A DNA stretch of 37,830 nt from Clostridia bacterium (GTDB lineage Bacteria > Bacillota > Clostridia > TANB77 > RGIG9151): the NCBI GenBank assembly GCA_017450465.1, contig JAFSUW010000037.1:1-37830 (forward strand), written 5' to 3'. The number at the start of each line of letters is the position of its first letter. Within the stretch, counting starts at the first letter, position 1. A program made the translations under genes and the position numbers. Under the pieces are notes generated by a model that saw only the letters and a program-made list of their open reading frames with translations, had not been told where the DNA came from and ran no database searches. Shown in pieces: positions 1 to 8,210 of this stretch.

Positions 1-12
1 ACTTCGTGACAT

Positions 13-102
13 CTTCCCCTCAAGGGGAAGACTTTAAATTTGCACTATCCGCAAGCCTTCCCCTCGAGGGGAAGGTGGCGCCGAAGGCGACGGATGAGGT
101 GG
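13..102. repeat. Intergenic palindromic repeat pair
   Basis: Two similar palindromes stand in tandem. The first, 13-30, has 8-bp arms (CTTCCCCT/AGGGGAAG) around two bases. The second, 56-75, is a perfect 20-base palindrome, CCTTCCCCTCGAGGGGAAGG, followed by a GC-rich tail with GGCGCCGAAGGCG up to about 102. The GC content is far above that of the surroundings. From general knowledge, this kind of sequence is common as a dispersed intergenic repeat in gut Clostridia. It may be cut by the window edge. Confidence 0.7.
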
Positions 103-151
103 AAAAACAAAGTCTAAACACCCCGATAAACAACAATTTATCTAATTTTTC

Positions 152-180
152 TTGAATATTCTATGACTTTGTGTTACTAT
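152..180 (+). promoter_or_regulatory. Sigma-A promoter of tRNA-Ser
   Basis: A TTGAAT -35 box (152-157) and a TACTAT -10 box (175-180) are separated by exactly 17 bp. The expected transcription start falls a few bases before the mature tRNA 5' end at 191. Confidence 0.7.
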
Positions 181-190
181 AACATTACTT

Positions 191-281
191 GGAAAGATGG
201 TCGAGTTGGTTTAAGGCACACGCTTGGAAAGCGTGCGAGGGGTAACACCCTCCGCAGGTTCGAATCCTGTTCTTTCCGCCA
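191..281 (+). tRNA. tRNA-Ser (anticodon GGA)
   Basis: The acceptor stem GGAAAGA (191-197) pairs with TCTTTCC (271-277), followed by discriminator G and an encoded CCA (279-281). The anticodon stem CACGC/GCGTG (219-223/231-235) encloses loop TTGGAAA with anticodon GGA at 226-228, which reads UCC and UCU serine codons. The long variable arm (about 237-254) and the T loop GTTCGAATC are typical of a class II serine tRNA. It has its own promoter upstream and a terminator hairpin directly downstream. Confidence 0.97.
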
Positions 282-283
282 CA

Positions 284-311
284 AAAAAACTTCTCTTACG
301 AGAAGTTTTTT
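284..311. terminator. Bidirectional terminator, tRNA-Ser / XRE gene
   Basis: A 12-bp stem (284-295 with 300-311) encloses loop TTAC, with A-rich 5' and T-rich 3' flanks. It can end the plus-strand tRNA transcript and the convergent minus-strand regulator gene. The stop codon of the regulator (310-312) overlaps the stem. Confidence 0.8.
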
Positions 312-633
312 ATTCTTTATCTAATATTGTTTTTACCACATCTTTTATTACTTTTATCTTTTCTTCACTCGCGCCTTTTAATAGCTCTACTATTTCTGTT
401 ATTAAAAAGTCACTATTGTGTTCATCTGTTCCTTCTATAAAATAACTAGTTGGCTTATCTAATATCCTACCAACTTCATTAAATCTTTTTAAGTTAAAAC
501 ATTTTAGTCCCGATTCTATCTGACTTATATATCCCGTAGAAACGCCAATCATTTCAGCAAATTTTTCTTGAGTTATCCGTTTTTCAGTTCTGGCTCGTCT
601 TATCCTTTTACCTACTTCTACGTAATCTAACAT
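310..633 (-). CDS. XRE-family HTH transcriptional regulator
   Basis: This 107-residue protein is a small Cro/C1-type DNA-binding regulator. The helix-turn-helix covers about residues 8-62. It begins VGKRIRRARTEKRITQEKFA and continues through IGVSTGYISQIESG, the recognition-helix pattern of the XRE family. The rest (about 65-107) is a short polar tail predicted to be helical, perhaps for dimerisation, with no ligand or protease domain, so it is probably a simple repressor. The ATG start has a GGGGG-type ribosome binding site. An inverted repeat in its own promoter (668-688) suggests autoregulation. It converges on tRNA-Ser, and tRNA flanks are common integration points, but no phage or integrase genes are visible here. 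Targets cannot be read from the sequence. Confidence 0.85.
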   Translation of the reverse strand: MLDYVEVGKRIRRARTEKRITQEKFAEMIGVSTGYISQIESGLKCFNLKRFNEVGRILDKPTSYFIEGTDEHNSDFLITEIVELLKGASEEKIKVIKDVVKTILDKE

Positions 634-661
634 ACTATAACCCCCAACATACTTACTGGTT

Positions 662-690
662 ATAATATATCAACTTTTATTTTTGATAAA
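662..690 (-). promoter_or_regulatory. XRE gene promoter with overlapping inverted repeat
   Basis: On the minus strand TTTATC (685-690) and TATTAT (662-667) are spaced by 17 bp. Between and overlapping them lies the inverted repeat TATCAA-N9-TTGATA (668-688). A dyad inside a core promoter is the typical place for a repressor, so this is a candidate autoregulatory operator for the downstream XRE protein. Confidence 0.45.
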
Positions 691-738
691 CAGAAACTAG
701 AATGTAAACAAAATTTTATCTATTTGTAAAGAATTTAA

Positions 739-1224
739 CTAATAACCACTTGTTCCATCAAGTGATTCATCATTCTTTATCCAATCTTCTACATCAAGTA
801 TTCTGTAGTTCTCACTGTCATCACGCACTACTACATTCTTTATTCCAGCATTTATTACTAACCTTTTGCACATTGAACAACAACTTGTTCCTGGCACTAA
901 TTCCTTTGTTTTATAGTCTTTGCAAGCAAGATATAATGTTGCACCTAACATATCACGTCTTGCTGCACTTATTATTGCATTTGCCTCAGCATGAACCGAG
1001 CGGCAAAGTTCATATCTCGTGCCTCTTGGTATATTTAATTCTTCTCTTACACACTTACCTAAGTCGCTACAATTTTGTCTTCCTCGTGGTGCACCAGCAT
1101 AACCAGTTGAAATTATTACATCATTCTTCACTATTATTGCTCCAAAGTTTCTTCTTATACATGTACTTCTTTCAGTTACAGTTTCTGCTATGTCTAAATA
1201 GTAATTATTTTTGTCTCTTCGCAA
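739..1224 (-). CDS. dCMP deaminase (ComEB-like)
   Basis: This zinc-dependent cytidine-deaminase-fold enzyme probably converts dCMP to dUMP, feeding dTMP synthesis. Counting from the chosen start, the zinc and catalytic motif HAEANAII begins at His78 (HAE 78-80), and the second zinc motif is a CxxC (Cys116 and Cys119) within SCCSMCK. The N-terminal RRDKNNYYLDIAETVTERST and the insert with YAGAPRGRQNCSD are typical of dCMP deaminases of the ComE operon protein 2 type. I chose TTG at 1224 (161 residues) because AAAGGAG lies 8 bases ahead. A GTG at 1233 would sit on the ribosome binding site itself. The gene lies 14 bases downstream of the transglycosylase gene and is probably cotranscribed with it. 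The free DNA/nucleotide theme fits the nearby polA. Confidence 0.88.
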   Translation of the reverse strand: MRRDKNNYYLDIAETVTERSTCIRRNFGAIIVKNDVIISTGYAGAPRGRQNCSDLGKCVREELNIPRGTRYELCRSVHAEANAIISAARRDMLGATLYLACKDYKTKELVPGTSCCSMCKRLVINAGIKNVVVRDDSENYRILDVEDWIKNDESLDGTSGY

Positions 1225-1238
1225 CTTTACCACTCCTT

Positions 1239-1814
1239 TTAATCATAAATTTTTTTGTACATCTCATAAGCATCTTTTATCTTTTTTGCATAGTTTGCTG
1301 TTTCATCATATGGTATACTTGAAACTACTATGTTTTCTTCATCAATAGTACCTTCTTTTAACCAATTTTGAACGCTCGTAGGTCCAGCATTATATGCCAT
1401 TATCGCAAGTTCTGTATTGCCATTAAACTTTTCTATCAAATAATTTATGTACCATGTACCTAGCATTATATTCTTTTCTGGCTCAAACAAATCGGCTTCG
1501 TTAAACTCTTCTTGCCCCAATTTTTTTGATATCCACTGTGCCGTCGTTGGCATTATTTGCATTAATCCCCGTGCATCTTTATTAGAAACTGCAGTTTCAT
1601 TAAACGCACTTTCAACCTTTATCACGGCTAGTATCAAAAACGGATCTAAATTATATTCTGCCGAATATTTTAATATGGTTTCTTCGTATTTTACAGGATA
1701 CATCGTATTTTGAATTTTTTCACTACTATAAAATATCATAACTATTGCAAATAATAAAACTAATCCTTTAGAAATTAATTCTAGTAGTATATTTTTATTT
1801 TTCTTTTTTCTCAC
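1239..1814 (-). CDS. Membrane-anchored lytic transglycosylase (SLT domain)
   Basis: This enzyme cleaves the MurNAc-GlcNAc bond of peptidoglycan outside the membrane. A lysine-rich N-terminus and one hydrophobic segment (about residues 14-29) form an uncleaved anchor or signal. The SLT domain follows: the catalytic glutamate is in IKVESAFN (Glu68), then GLMQIMP (83-89), MLGTWYINYL and the AYNAGP motif, all expected in family-1 lytic transglycosylases. The length, 191 residues, is normal for the short Slt proteins of Clostridia. I prefer GTG at 1814, where GAGGT lies 7 bases ahead and overlaps the polA stop codon, over the ATG at 1856, which would overlap polA by 32 bases. The polA-slt order is common in Clostridia, often with coaE between; coaE is absent here. 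Confidence 0.92.
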   Translation of the reverse strand: MRKKKNKNILLELISKGLVLLFAIVMIFYSSEKIQNTMYPVKYEETILKYSAEYNLDPFLILAVIKVESAFNETAVSNKDARGLMQIMPTTAQWISKKLGQEEFNEADLFEPEKNIMLGTWYINYLIEKFNGNTELAIMAYNAGPTSVQNWLKEGTIDEENIVVSSIPYDETANYAKKIKDAYEMYKKIYD

Positions 1815-1824
1815 TTTACATACC

Positions 1825-4473
1825 TCATTTTGCCTCAAACCAAGTCTTTCCGACATTTAATTCTACTTTTAATTTTACAGCTAAAGTAGCGGCTTCTTCC
1901 ATCGATTTTCTTACTATATTTTCTACTTTTTCAATTTCATCTTCAGCTGCTTCTACAATAAGCTCATCGTGCACTTGAAGTACAAGTTTTGATTTCATGC
2001 CTCGCAAATTATTAAACACTTTTATCATAGCAATTTTTATTATATCTGCTGCTGTGCCTTGAATTGGCATGTTCATAGATGCACGTTCGCCAAACGAACG
2101 CATATGGAAATTGCTTGATTTTAACTCATCCATTCTGCGTCTTCTATTATATAAAGTCTTTGCATAACCGGTTTCTTTTGCACTTTTTATAAGGCCATCT
2201 AAATATATTTTTATCTTTGAAAAATGTTTAAAGTACTCATCTATATATGCTTTTGCTTCTTTTTTAGGGATTGATAAATCTTGGCTTAATGAGAAATCGC
2301 CTTGCCCATACACTATACCGAAATTTACCGCTTTTGCTTTTGCTCTTTTTTCCTTTGTTACTTCTTCACGAGGAATATTAAATATTTTCATAGCTGTCGA
2401 CGTATGAATATCTTCATCATTATTAAATGCTGCTATCATCGTTTCATCATTTGAAAGCGATGCTAAAATTCTAAGTTCAATCTGCGAATAATCTGCGTCA
2501 ATAAACTTATAGCCATCTTTTGCTACAAACATTTTCCTTATAAGACGACCTACTTCAAGTTTTATTGGAATGTTTTGAAGATTTGGCTCAGCACTACTTA
2601 ATCTACCAGTTGCTGTTACTGTTTGCTTAAAGTTAGAGTGAATTCTTCCGGTTTTACTATCAATAACATTAACTAGCCCATCAACATATGTCGATTTTAC
2701 TTTACTAAGCTGCTTGTACATTAAAATTTTATCTATTATAGGGCTTTCATCTCTTAACTTTTCTAGTGTTTCTGCATCAGTTGAATAACCACGTGTTGTC
2801 TTTTTACCCGCATCTAACCCCATTTTGTCAAAAAGAATTTCACCAAGTTGTTTAGGAGAATTTATATTAAAATCACATCCTGCTATTTCTTTTATTTCAG
2901 AACTTAAATTCTCAATTTTTTCGTTTAGTATTTTCCCATATTCACTTAATTCATTCTTTTCTATACCAATTCCCACATACTGCATATTAGCAAGAATCTC
3001 AACAAGTGGCATCTCTATTTCATTAAATAGATAACTTAAATTATTATCTTCAATCTCTTTAACATCTAGTTTATATGCATTAAATAGCACCTTACTCGAT
3101 GCAGCAAGAAGTTTTGCGTTATCCTCATTTTCAGATGCACCAAATAAACTCATTTGTGTATTATGAGCACCAGATATATTAGATAAATCAAGTCCGAATT
3201 TTTCTTCTGCTATTTTATTTAACTCGTAATCTCCCTTTGTTGGGTCAAGCACATATTCTGCTATAGCTAAATCAAATTTTACTGCTTTTATATTTATATC
3301 ATGATTCAAAAACAATAAATAAATTTCTTTTAAGTTTATCGTATATTTTTCTATTTCATCATTTTCAAAAATATATTTTAAATCGCGTTTTTTATCGCTT
3401 GATAATTTATAAACAAACGCCCCAACCTCATCACAAAATCCTATTTTATTTATTTCATCTAGTGAATTTAATTTATCAATAAAAATAGCTACTTTGCTGC
3501 CTTTAGTTAACCTTTTAGTTAGTGCCTCGAAATTTTCTATTTCATCAAATTTATCAACATCTATTTCATATGTAGATGGCAAATCTTCAGCTACAGTTAA
3601 GTTTAATCTTTTTATAAATGTATTAAATTCAAGTCGCTTAAATATTTTATATAATTCATAATTATTAAACTCTTTTTTCTTATATTTTTCTAAATCAAAA
3701 TCAATTGGTGCATCTATATCAATCGTACCAAGTGTCCTACTCATAAAAGCATCTTCTTTATGCTCTATAAGTAAGTTTCTCATCTTTTCTGTTATAACAC
3801 TATCGTTTATATTTTCATAAAGATTTTCTATTGTGCCAAACTTTTCAATATACTTTAATGCAGTCTTTTCGCCTACACCTTTTACACCAGGAATATTATC
3901 CGAACTATCCCCCATAAGACCTTTTACTTCAATCAATTTTAATGGTTCTACACCATACTTTTCAAGAATCTTTTTTGTATCATAATCTTCTGTCTCTGTT
4001 TTTCCACCATGTGTCGAAGGAAGTTTTACTAGTATTCCATCTTCAATAAGCTGAAAAGAATCGCGGTCTCCTGTAAAAACTATTACATCAATTCCTTCTT
4101 TTTTTGCCTTCTTTGCTATTGTTCCAATGATATCGTCTGCTTCATAGCCCTCTTTTTCTATTCTTGTTATGTTCATATCATCAAGTATTTCTTTTATTAT
4201 AGGCATTTGAGTCTTTAATTCTTCTGGCATTGCATGACGCCCTGCTTTATATTCGCTATACATTTTATGACGAAAAGTTGGTGCTTTTAAGTCAAAGGCA
4301 ACTGCCATATATTCTGGATTATCATCGCTAATTAACTTAAATAATATATTTAAAAATCCAAATAATGCATTAGTAGGTATACCTTCTTTATTCGTTAACA
4401 TGTTTTTGCCACTTAGTCCATAAAAAGCTCTGTTCATTATACTATTTCCATCTACAACTACTAATTTTGACAT
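1825..4473 (-). CDS. polA: DNA polymerase I
   Basis: This 882-residue repair and replication polymerase fills gaps and removes RNA primers. The 5'-3' exonuclease domain covers about residues 1-290 (VVDGNSIMNRAFYG at the start, with MGDSSDNIPGVKGVGEKTA). The middle 3'-5' exonuclease-like domain (about 300-480) lacks the expected catalytic Asp-x-Glu, showing FIDKLNS instead, so proofreading is probably absent, as in Bacillus and Taq enzymes. The polymerase domain carries motif A (DYSQIELRILA from about 661), motif B (RAKAKAVNFGIVYG from about 710) and motif C (VHDEL 834-838). The ATG has an AAGGAGG site 6 bases ahead. It starts 10 bases after ftsW/spoVE ends, which is unusual because murD, murG and others normally follow ftsW. 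Confidence 0.98.
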   Translation of the reverse strand: MSKLVVVDGNSIMNRAFYGLSGKNMLTNKEGIPTNALFGFLNILFKLISDDNPEYMAVAFDLKAPTFRHKMYSEYKAGRHAMPEELKTQMPIIKEILDDMNITRIEKEGYEADDIIGTIAKKAKKEGIDVIVFTGDRDSFQLIEDGILVKLPSTHGGKTETEDYDTKKILEKYGVEPLKLIEVKGLMGDSSDNIPGVKGVGEKTALKYIEKFGTIENLYENINDSVITEKMRNLLIEHKEDAFMSRTLGTIDIDAPIDFDLEKYKKKEFNNYELYKIFKRLEFNTFIKRLNLTVAEDLPSTYEIDVDKFDEIENFEALTKRLTKGSKVAIFIDKLNSLDEINKIGFCDEVGAFVYKLSSDKKRDLKYIFENDEIEKYTINLKEIYLLFLNHDINIKAVKFDLAIAEYVLDPTKGDYELNKIAEEKFGLDLSNISGAHNTQMSLFGASENEDNAKLLAASSKVLFNAYKLDVKEIEDNNLSYLFNEIEMPLVEILANMQYVGIGIEKNELSEYGKILNEKIENLSSEIKEIAGCDFNINSPKQLGEILFDKMGLDAGKKTTRGYSTDAETLEKLRDESPIIDKILMYKQLSKVKSTYVDGLVNVIDSKTGRIHSNFKQTVTATGRLSSAEPNLQNIPIKLEVGRLIRKMFVAKDGYKFIDADYSQIELRILASLSNDETMIAAFNNDEDIHTSTAMKIFNIPREEVTKEKRAKAKAVNFGIVYGQGDFSLSQDLSIPKKEAKAYIDEYFKHFSKIKIYLDGLIKSAKETGYAKTLYNRRRRMDELKSSNFHMRSFGERASMNMPIQGTAADIIKIAMIKVFNNLRGMKSKLVLQVHDELIVEAAEDEIEKVENIVRKSMEEAATLAVKLKVELNVGKTWFEAK

Positions 4474-4482
4474 ATTTCCTCC

Positions 4483-5589
4483 TTATAATTTTTCTATATC
4501 TCTTGATATGTTAAGTAGTATTCCACTTGCCCCCATAAATAGCAGCATCGACGTACCTCCGTAACTTAGAAACGGCACTGGCATACCTGTTACAGGAAGG
4601 CAATTTGTTATTATTCCGATGTTAAATATTACTTGAATTGCAACAAGCATTGTAAGCCCTGTTGCAAGAATCGAACTAAATAAATCTGGTGCTTTTGTAG
4701 CAATTTTTAATCCACGCCATATAAACACTATAAATAGTGCTACTATCAATATCATACCTATTAAACCCATTTCTTCGGCCCATATTGACAAAATAAAGTC
4801 ATTGTGTGCGTCAGGTAGATACAAATACTTTTGTCTACTTTGCCCGAGTCCTAGACCAAATATACCGCCTGTACCAATCGCGTAAAGTGACTGTACAATC
4901 TGCCATCCATCACCAGTTACATCATCAAATGGATGAAGATAACCAAATATTCTCTGTAATCTGTATGGTTCCATTATAATTAATGCAGCTGCACCTATGC
5001 CAAGTGGAACAGCACACAAAATAAAATGCCATATTTTTGCACCAGCTACAAATATCAAAATAAACGAAATAATTACAATTAAAACCATTGCACTATAATG
5101 TGGTTCTTTATATAAAAGTGCTAAAACTATTGCTATCATGCAAAAGTATGGAACTAGCCCAGACCAAAATTTCGCAAGTCTTTTATGATTTACAGATAAA
5201 CTTGAACTTAAAAATATTATAACCGCAAGTTTTGCAAATTCTGAAGGTTGGAAATCCATAAAACCAAGATCTATCCAACGTTTTGCTCCTCTTATTTCAC
5301 CGCGTCCAACGCCTGGTACTAATACCAAAATCAAACAAATTATTGCGGCAATAAATATAAAAATACCTAATTTTTTATATATTTTATAACTGATTCTAGA
5401 TAGTATGAGCATTACAAAAATGCCACCTGCTACCCATATTATTTGCCTCTTAAAAAAGAAATAAGGAGATCCATAACTTATTTTTCCTAAATGTGAACTA
5501 GCGCTTAAAACCATAATTATTCCAAGGCCTGCTAACATTAGGATGGTTATAAATAAAGTTGTATCAAAGGGTTTTGACTTTAATTTCAA
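4483..5589 (-). CDS. ftsW: SEDS peptidoglycan polymerase FtsW/SpoVE
   Basis: This polytopic membrane glycosyltransferase of the SEDS family polymerises lipid II at the septum or in the spore cortex together with a class B penicillin-binding protein, here probably SpoVD. The 368 residues contain about ten hydrophobic segments. Family hallmarks are PSEFAKL in the first half, KEPHYSAMV, the loop GLGLGQSRQKYLYLPDAHNDFI, AEEMGLIG, and near the C-terminus GMPVPFLSYGGTSM. The start is TTG at 5589 with AAGGAG 7 bases upstream. Its place in the dcw cluster fits ftsW. In sporulating Clostridia the dcw copy is often named spoVE, and sequence reading alone cannot separate the two names. Confidence 0.95.
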   Translation of the reverse strand: MKLKSKPFDTTLFITILMLAGLGIIMVLSASSHLGKISYGSPYFFFKRQIIWVAGGIFVMLILSRISYKIYKKLGIFIFIAAIICLILVLVPGVGRGEIRGAKRWIDLGFMDFQPSEFAKLAVIIFLSSSLSVNHKRLAKFWSGLVPYFCMIAIVLALLYKEPHYSAMVLIVIISFILIFVAGAKIWHFILCAVPLGIGAAALIIMEPYRLQRIFGYLHPFDDVTGDGWQIVQSLYAIGTGGIFGLGLGQSRQKYLYLPDAHNDFILSIWAEEMGLIGMILIVALFIVFIWRGLKIATKAPDLFSSILATGLTMLVAIQVIFNIGIITNCLPVTGMPVPFLSYGGTSMLLFMGASGILLNISRDIEKL

Positions 5590-5629
5590 GGTAGTACTCC
5601 TTTCAAGTGTGATAATTTTAAAATCTCAC

Positions 5630-6604
5630 TTAAATGATAAATAATCCAATAACACACAAAACGATTGTTATAATGCAAAACGTCCAAACTATTCTAGTTT
5701 CAGACCATCCACATAATTCAAAATGGTGATGAAGTGGTGCCATTTTAAATATCCTTTTGCCATGCGAATACTTAAAATATACAACCTGAATAATGTCTGA
5801 AAGTGCTTCGGCAACGCATACTCCAGCAACCACAATTAAAACTATTGGCATTTGTATTATTATTGAAACTACACCAAGTGCACCACCAAGTGCTAGTGAA
5901 CCTGTGTCACCCATAAATACTTTAGCAGGATTAATGTTGTATACTAAAAAACCTAGACAACAACCTGCAAGTATAGCTGAAAAATACAATATTGTTGTGT
6001 TTTGATATATGATACCATATACCGCAAAAAATACCATGATTATTGTCATAACACCTGCTGCTAACCCATCTAATCCGTCTGTTATATTAACAACATTAGT
6101 AGTTGATATTAAAACTAGCATAACGAAAGGAATAAAGAACATTCCAAGGTCTACATACTGCCTTAATATAGGGATATATGTTTCTGTTCCAATTTTTAAT
6201 ATATATTGAACATAGTAAGCAAATCCTCCAGATATTATAAGTAGTAGCAGCATTTTTTGCCACGCAAGTAAACCCGTAGAACGTTTTTTTACTACTTTTA
6301 TATAATCATCTGCAAATCCCACCAACGCAAATAATACTATAGCAGCAAGCATAGGAAGTACTGTTCCTGCCATGCCATCATACCTATGTGCTAACAATAG
6401 AATAATGATAGTAAATGGTATTAAAAATATTATTCCACCCATACTTGGAGTTCCTGCTTTTTTTAAGTGGCTTTCAGGTCCATCATCTCGAATGTTTTGC
6501 CCTACTTTAAGCTTTTTTAGCATTGGAAGTGCAAGAATCCCCCAAACTACTGTCGTTGCAAAACTTGCTAATAATAAAATTATTTGAATTGGTATCTCCC
6601 TCAT
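5630..6604 (-). CDS. mraY: Phospho-MurNAc-pentapeptide transferase MraY
   Basis: MraY transfers phospho-MurNAc-pentapeptide from UDP to undecaprenyl phosphate to make lipid I on the cytoplasmic face of the membrane. The protein is about 324 residues with roughly ten transmembrane segments. Diagnostic motifs are GTPSMGG, FADDYIKV (Mg-binding aspartates), NVVNITDGLDGLA, the NPAKVFMGDTGS loop, and APLHHHFE near the C-terminus. I chose ATG at 6604, which has GAGGT 7 bases before it. A GTG at 6613 would overlap the binding site. The murE stop codon lies about 11 bases before this start, so translation is probably coupled. murF, which often lies between murE and mraY, is absent. Confidence 0.98.
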   Translation of the reverse strand: MREIPIQIILLLASFATTVVWGILALPMLKKLKVGQNIRDDGPESHLKKAGTPSMGGIIFLIPFTIIILLLAHRYDGMAGTVLPMLAAIVLFALVGFADDYIKVVKKRSTGLLAWQKMLLLLIISGGFAYYVQYILKIGTETYIPILRQYVDLGMFFIPFVMLVLISTTNVVNITDGLDGLAAGVMTIIMVFFAVYGIIYQNTTILYFSAILAGCCLGFLVYNINPAKVFMGDTGSLALGGALGVVSIIIQMPIVLIVVAGVCVAEALSDIIQVVYFKYSHGKRIFKMAPLHHHFELCGWSETRIVWTFCIITIVLCVIGLFII

Positions 6605-6614
6605 ATTCGGCACC

Positions 6615-8066
6615 TCATTTGTTTAATTTTTCATTTTGTATTACTACTTGTTCTCTATCATCAAAATGAATCGTTTCATTCTTCAGTATTTGATATGGCT
6701 CATGGCCTTTACCAGCAATTACAATAACATCATCTTTCTTTGCAATTTTTAATGCATAGAAAATCGCACTTGCTCTATCTTCAATCGTTATATAACCCTT
6801 GCCAGTTTCTTTTATTCCCTCTTCAATCTCGTGAATTATTGAAAGCGGTTCTTCTGTTCTTGGGTTATCCGATGTTATTATCGTAAAATCTGCAATCTCA
6901 CCAGAAATTTTACCCATTATAGGTCTTTTGGTTCTATCTCTGTCACCGCCGCAACCAAAGACGCTAATTACTCGACCTTTAGCATATTCTTTAGTTGTTT
7001 CAAGTATACTTTTTAAGCTTTCAGGTGAATGCGCATAATCAACCATTACTGTAAAATCTCTATTTATATCAACAATTTCCGAACGTCCAGGAACGTTTAA
7101 CTTATCAAAGCCCTTTTGCATTTCATCAAAACTACAACCAAGTTCCTTTGTTACAGAAATCGCAGATAACGCATTGTATACAGAAAATTTGCCCGGTATC
7201 TTAACAACCATACCACTATGTTTTTCACTACCTACTTCCACATCAAATATTACATTCCTTGGATGAATATTTATATTGGTTGCAGTAATATCTGCACTAC
7301 TATCTATCGCATAAGTTTTCTTAGGACAAGGCGTTTCAGTAATTACCCTCTTGCCATAATCTGAATCAATATTTACAATTGCAAGTTTTGTAAGATTAAA
7401 CAACTTTTTCTTAGCAGTAAAATATTCTTCAAAGGTCTTATGATAATCTAAATGGTCTTGACTTAAATTTGTAAATACTCCTATATCAAAATCGCTATAT
7501 AATACCCTATCAAGAGCAAGCGCATGCGAAGATACTTCCATGACTACTGCATCCACGCCTTCATCTGCCATCATCCTAAAGTATTTTTGAAGTTCTACTG
7601 CATCAGGTGTTGTATTGTGAGAAACACTAAGTTTATTATTACCTACTATTATTTCAATTGTGCCAATCAAGCCAACTTTAAGCCCATGTGCTTCAAGTAT
7701 TGACTTTATCATATAGGTAGTTGTTGTTTTCCCTTTTGTACCTGTTATTCCAATTAACTTAAATTCTTTTGAAGGATTCCCATAAAAATTACAAGCAATT
7801 CTTGCAATATTTTCTCTACCCGAAGTTGTTTTTATAAACTCTACTCCCGGTAAATTTTCTACATCTTTTTGCACTATAATTGCTTTAGCACCATTTGCTA
7901 TTGCATCTTTTATATATGTATGCCCATCAAATTTAGTGCCCTCAAAACAAATAAACAAAAAGCCATCTTTAACTTCTCTTGAATCTATTGTTACTCCTGT
8001 TATTTCTACATCTTCGTAATCCTTAGTAATTGTTTCAACATTTTCTAAAATCTTTGATAATTTCAT
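6615..8066 (-). CDS. murE: UDP-MurNAc-tripeptide synthetase MurE (meso-DAP type)
   Basis: MurE adds the third stem-peptide residue to UDP-MurNAc-L-Ala-D-Glu in the cytoplasm, using ATP. The 483-residue protein has the N-terminal uridine-binding domain with TIDSREVKDGFLFICFEG, the ATP loop GTKGKTT (109-115), the central MEVSSHALALDRV and TNLSQDHLDYH motifs, VDYAHSPESL, and GCGGDRDRTKRP. The DNPR motif (400-403) in SDNPRTEEP is the known signature of specificity for meso-diaminopimelate rather than lysine, so the wall is probably of the A1-gamma type. An AAAGGAG site precedes the ATG. A gap of about 144 bases containing palindromes separates it from spoVD. Confidence 0.98.
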   Translation of the reverse strand: MKLSKILENVETITKDYEDVEITGVTIDSREVKDGFLFICFEGTKFDGHTYIKDAIANGAKAIIVQKDVENLPGVEFIKTTSGRENIARIACNFYGNPSKEFKLIGITGTKGKTTTTYMIKSILEAHGLKVGLIGTIEIIVGNNKLSVSHNTTPDAVELQKYFRMMADEGVDAVVMEVSSHALALDRVLYSDFDIGVFTNLSQDHLDYHKTFEEYFTAKKKLFNLTKLAIVNIDSDYGKRVITETPCPKKTYAIDSSADITATNINIHPRNVIFDVEVGSEKHSGMVVKIPGKFSVYNALSAISVTKELGCSFDEMQKGFDKLNVPGRSEIVDINRDFTVMVDYAHSPESLKSILETTKEYAKGRVISVFGCGGDRDRTKRPIMGKISGEIADFTIITSDNPRTEEPLSIIHEIEEGIKETGKGYITIEDRASAIFYALKIAKKDDVIVIAGKGHEPYQILKNETIHFDDREQVVIQNEKLNK

Positions 8067-8136
8067 ATTGGTCTCCTTTCGTTAATTTAATTATTTATCG
8101 AACGCATTATACGTCGTTTGCAACGTAAATGTAAGT

Positions 8137-8195
8137 GGCGAACTTAAGTTCGCCGCTACAATTTTGCGAAGTTTAACGAAGCCAAAGCGCAAAAT
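8137..8195. repeat. Intergenic palindromes between spoVD and murE
   Basis: The 144-base gap holds a perfect 18-base palindrome, GGCGAACTTAAGTTCGCC (8137-8154), directly followed by CTACA. A second inverted pair is ATTTTGCG (8161-8168) and CGCAAAAT (8188-8195). There is no T tract, so this is not a clear terminator. The CTACA after the hairpin recurs after the hairpins near 12760, 23170 and 37805. Confidence 0.6.
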
Positions 8196-8210
8196 CTATC
8201 AAACAAAAAC

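Noticed and set aside
1..633. Integrated phage or island at tRNA-Ser
   Set aside because: There is an XRE regulator next to the tRNA but no integrase, no second tRNA fragment and no phage genes.
750..1322. Plus-strand reading frame across the dCMP deaminase gene
   Set aside because: It is rich in Leu/His/Phe, as expected for the complement of a real AT-rich gene, and crosses the boundary of two minus-strand genes with good starts.
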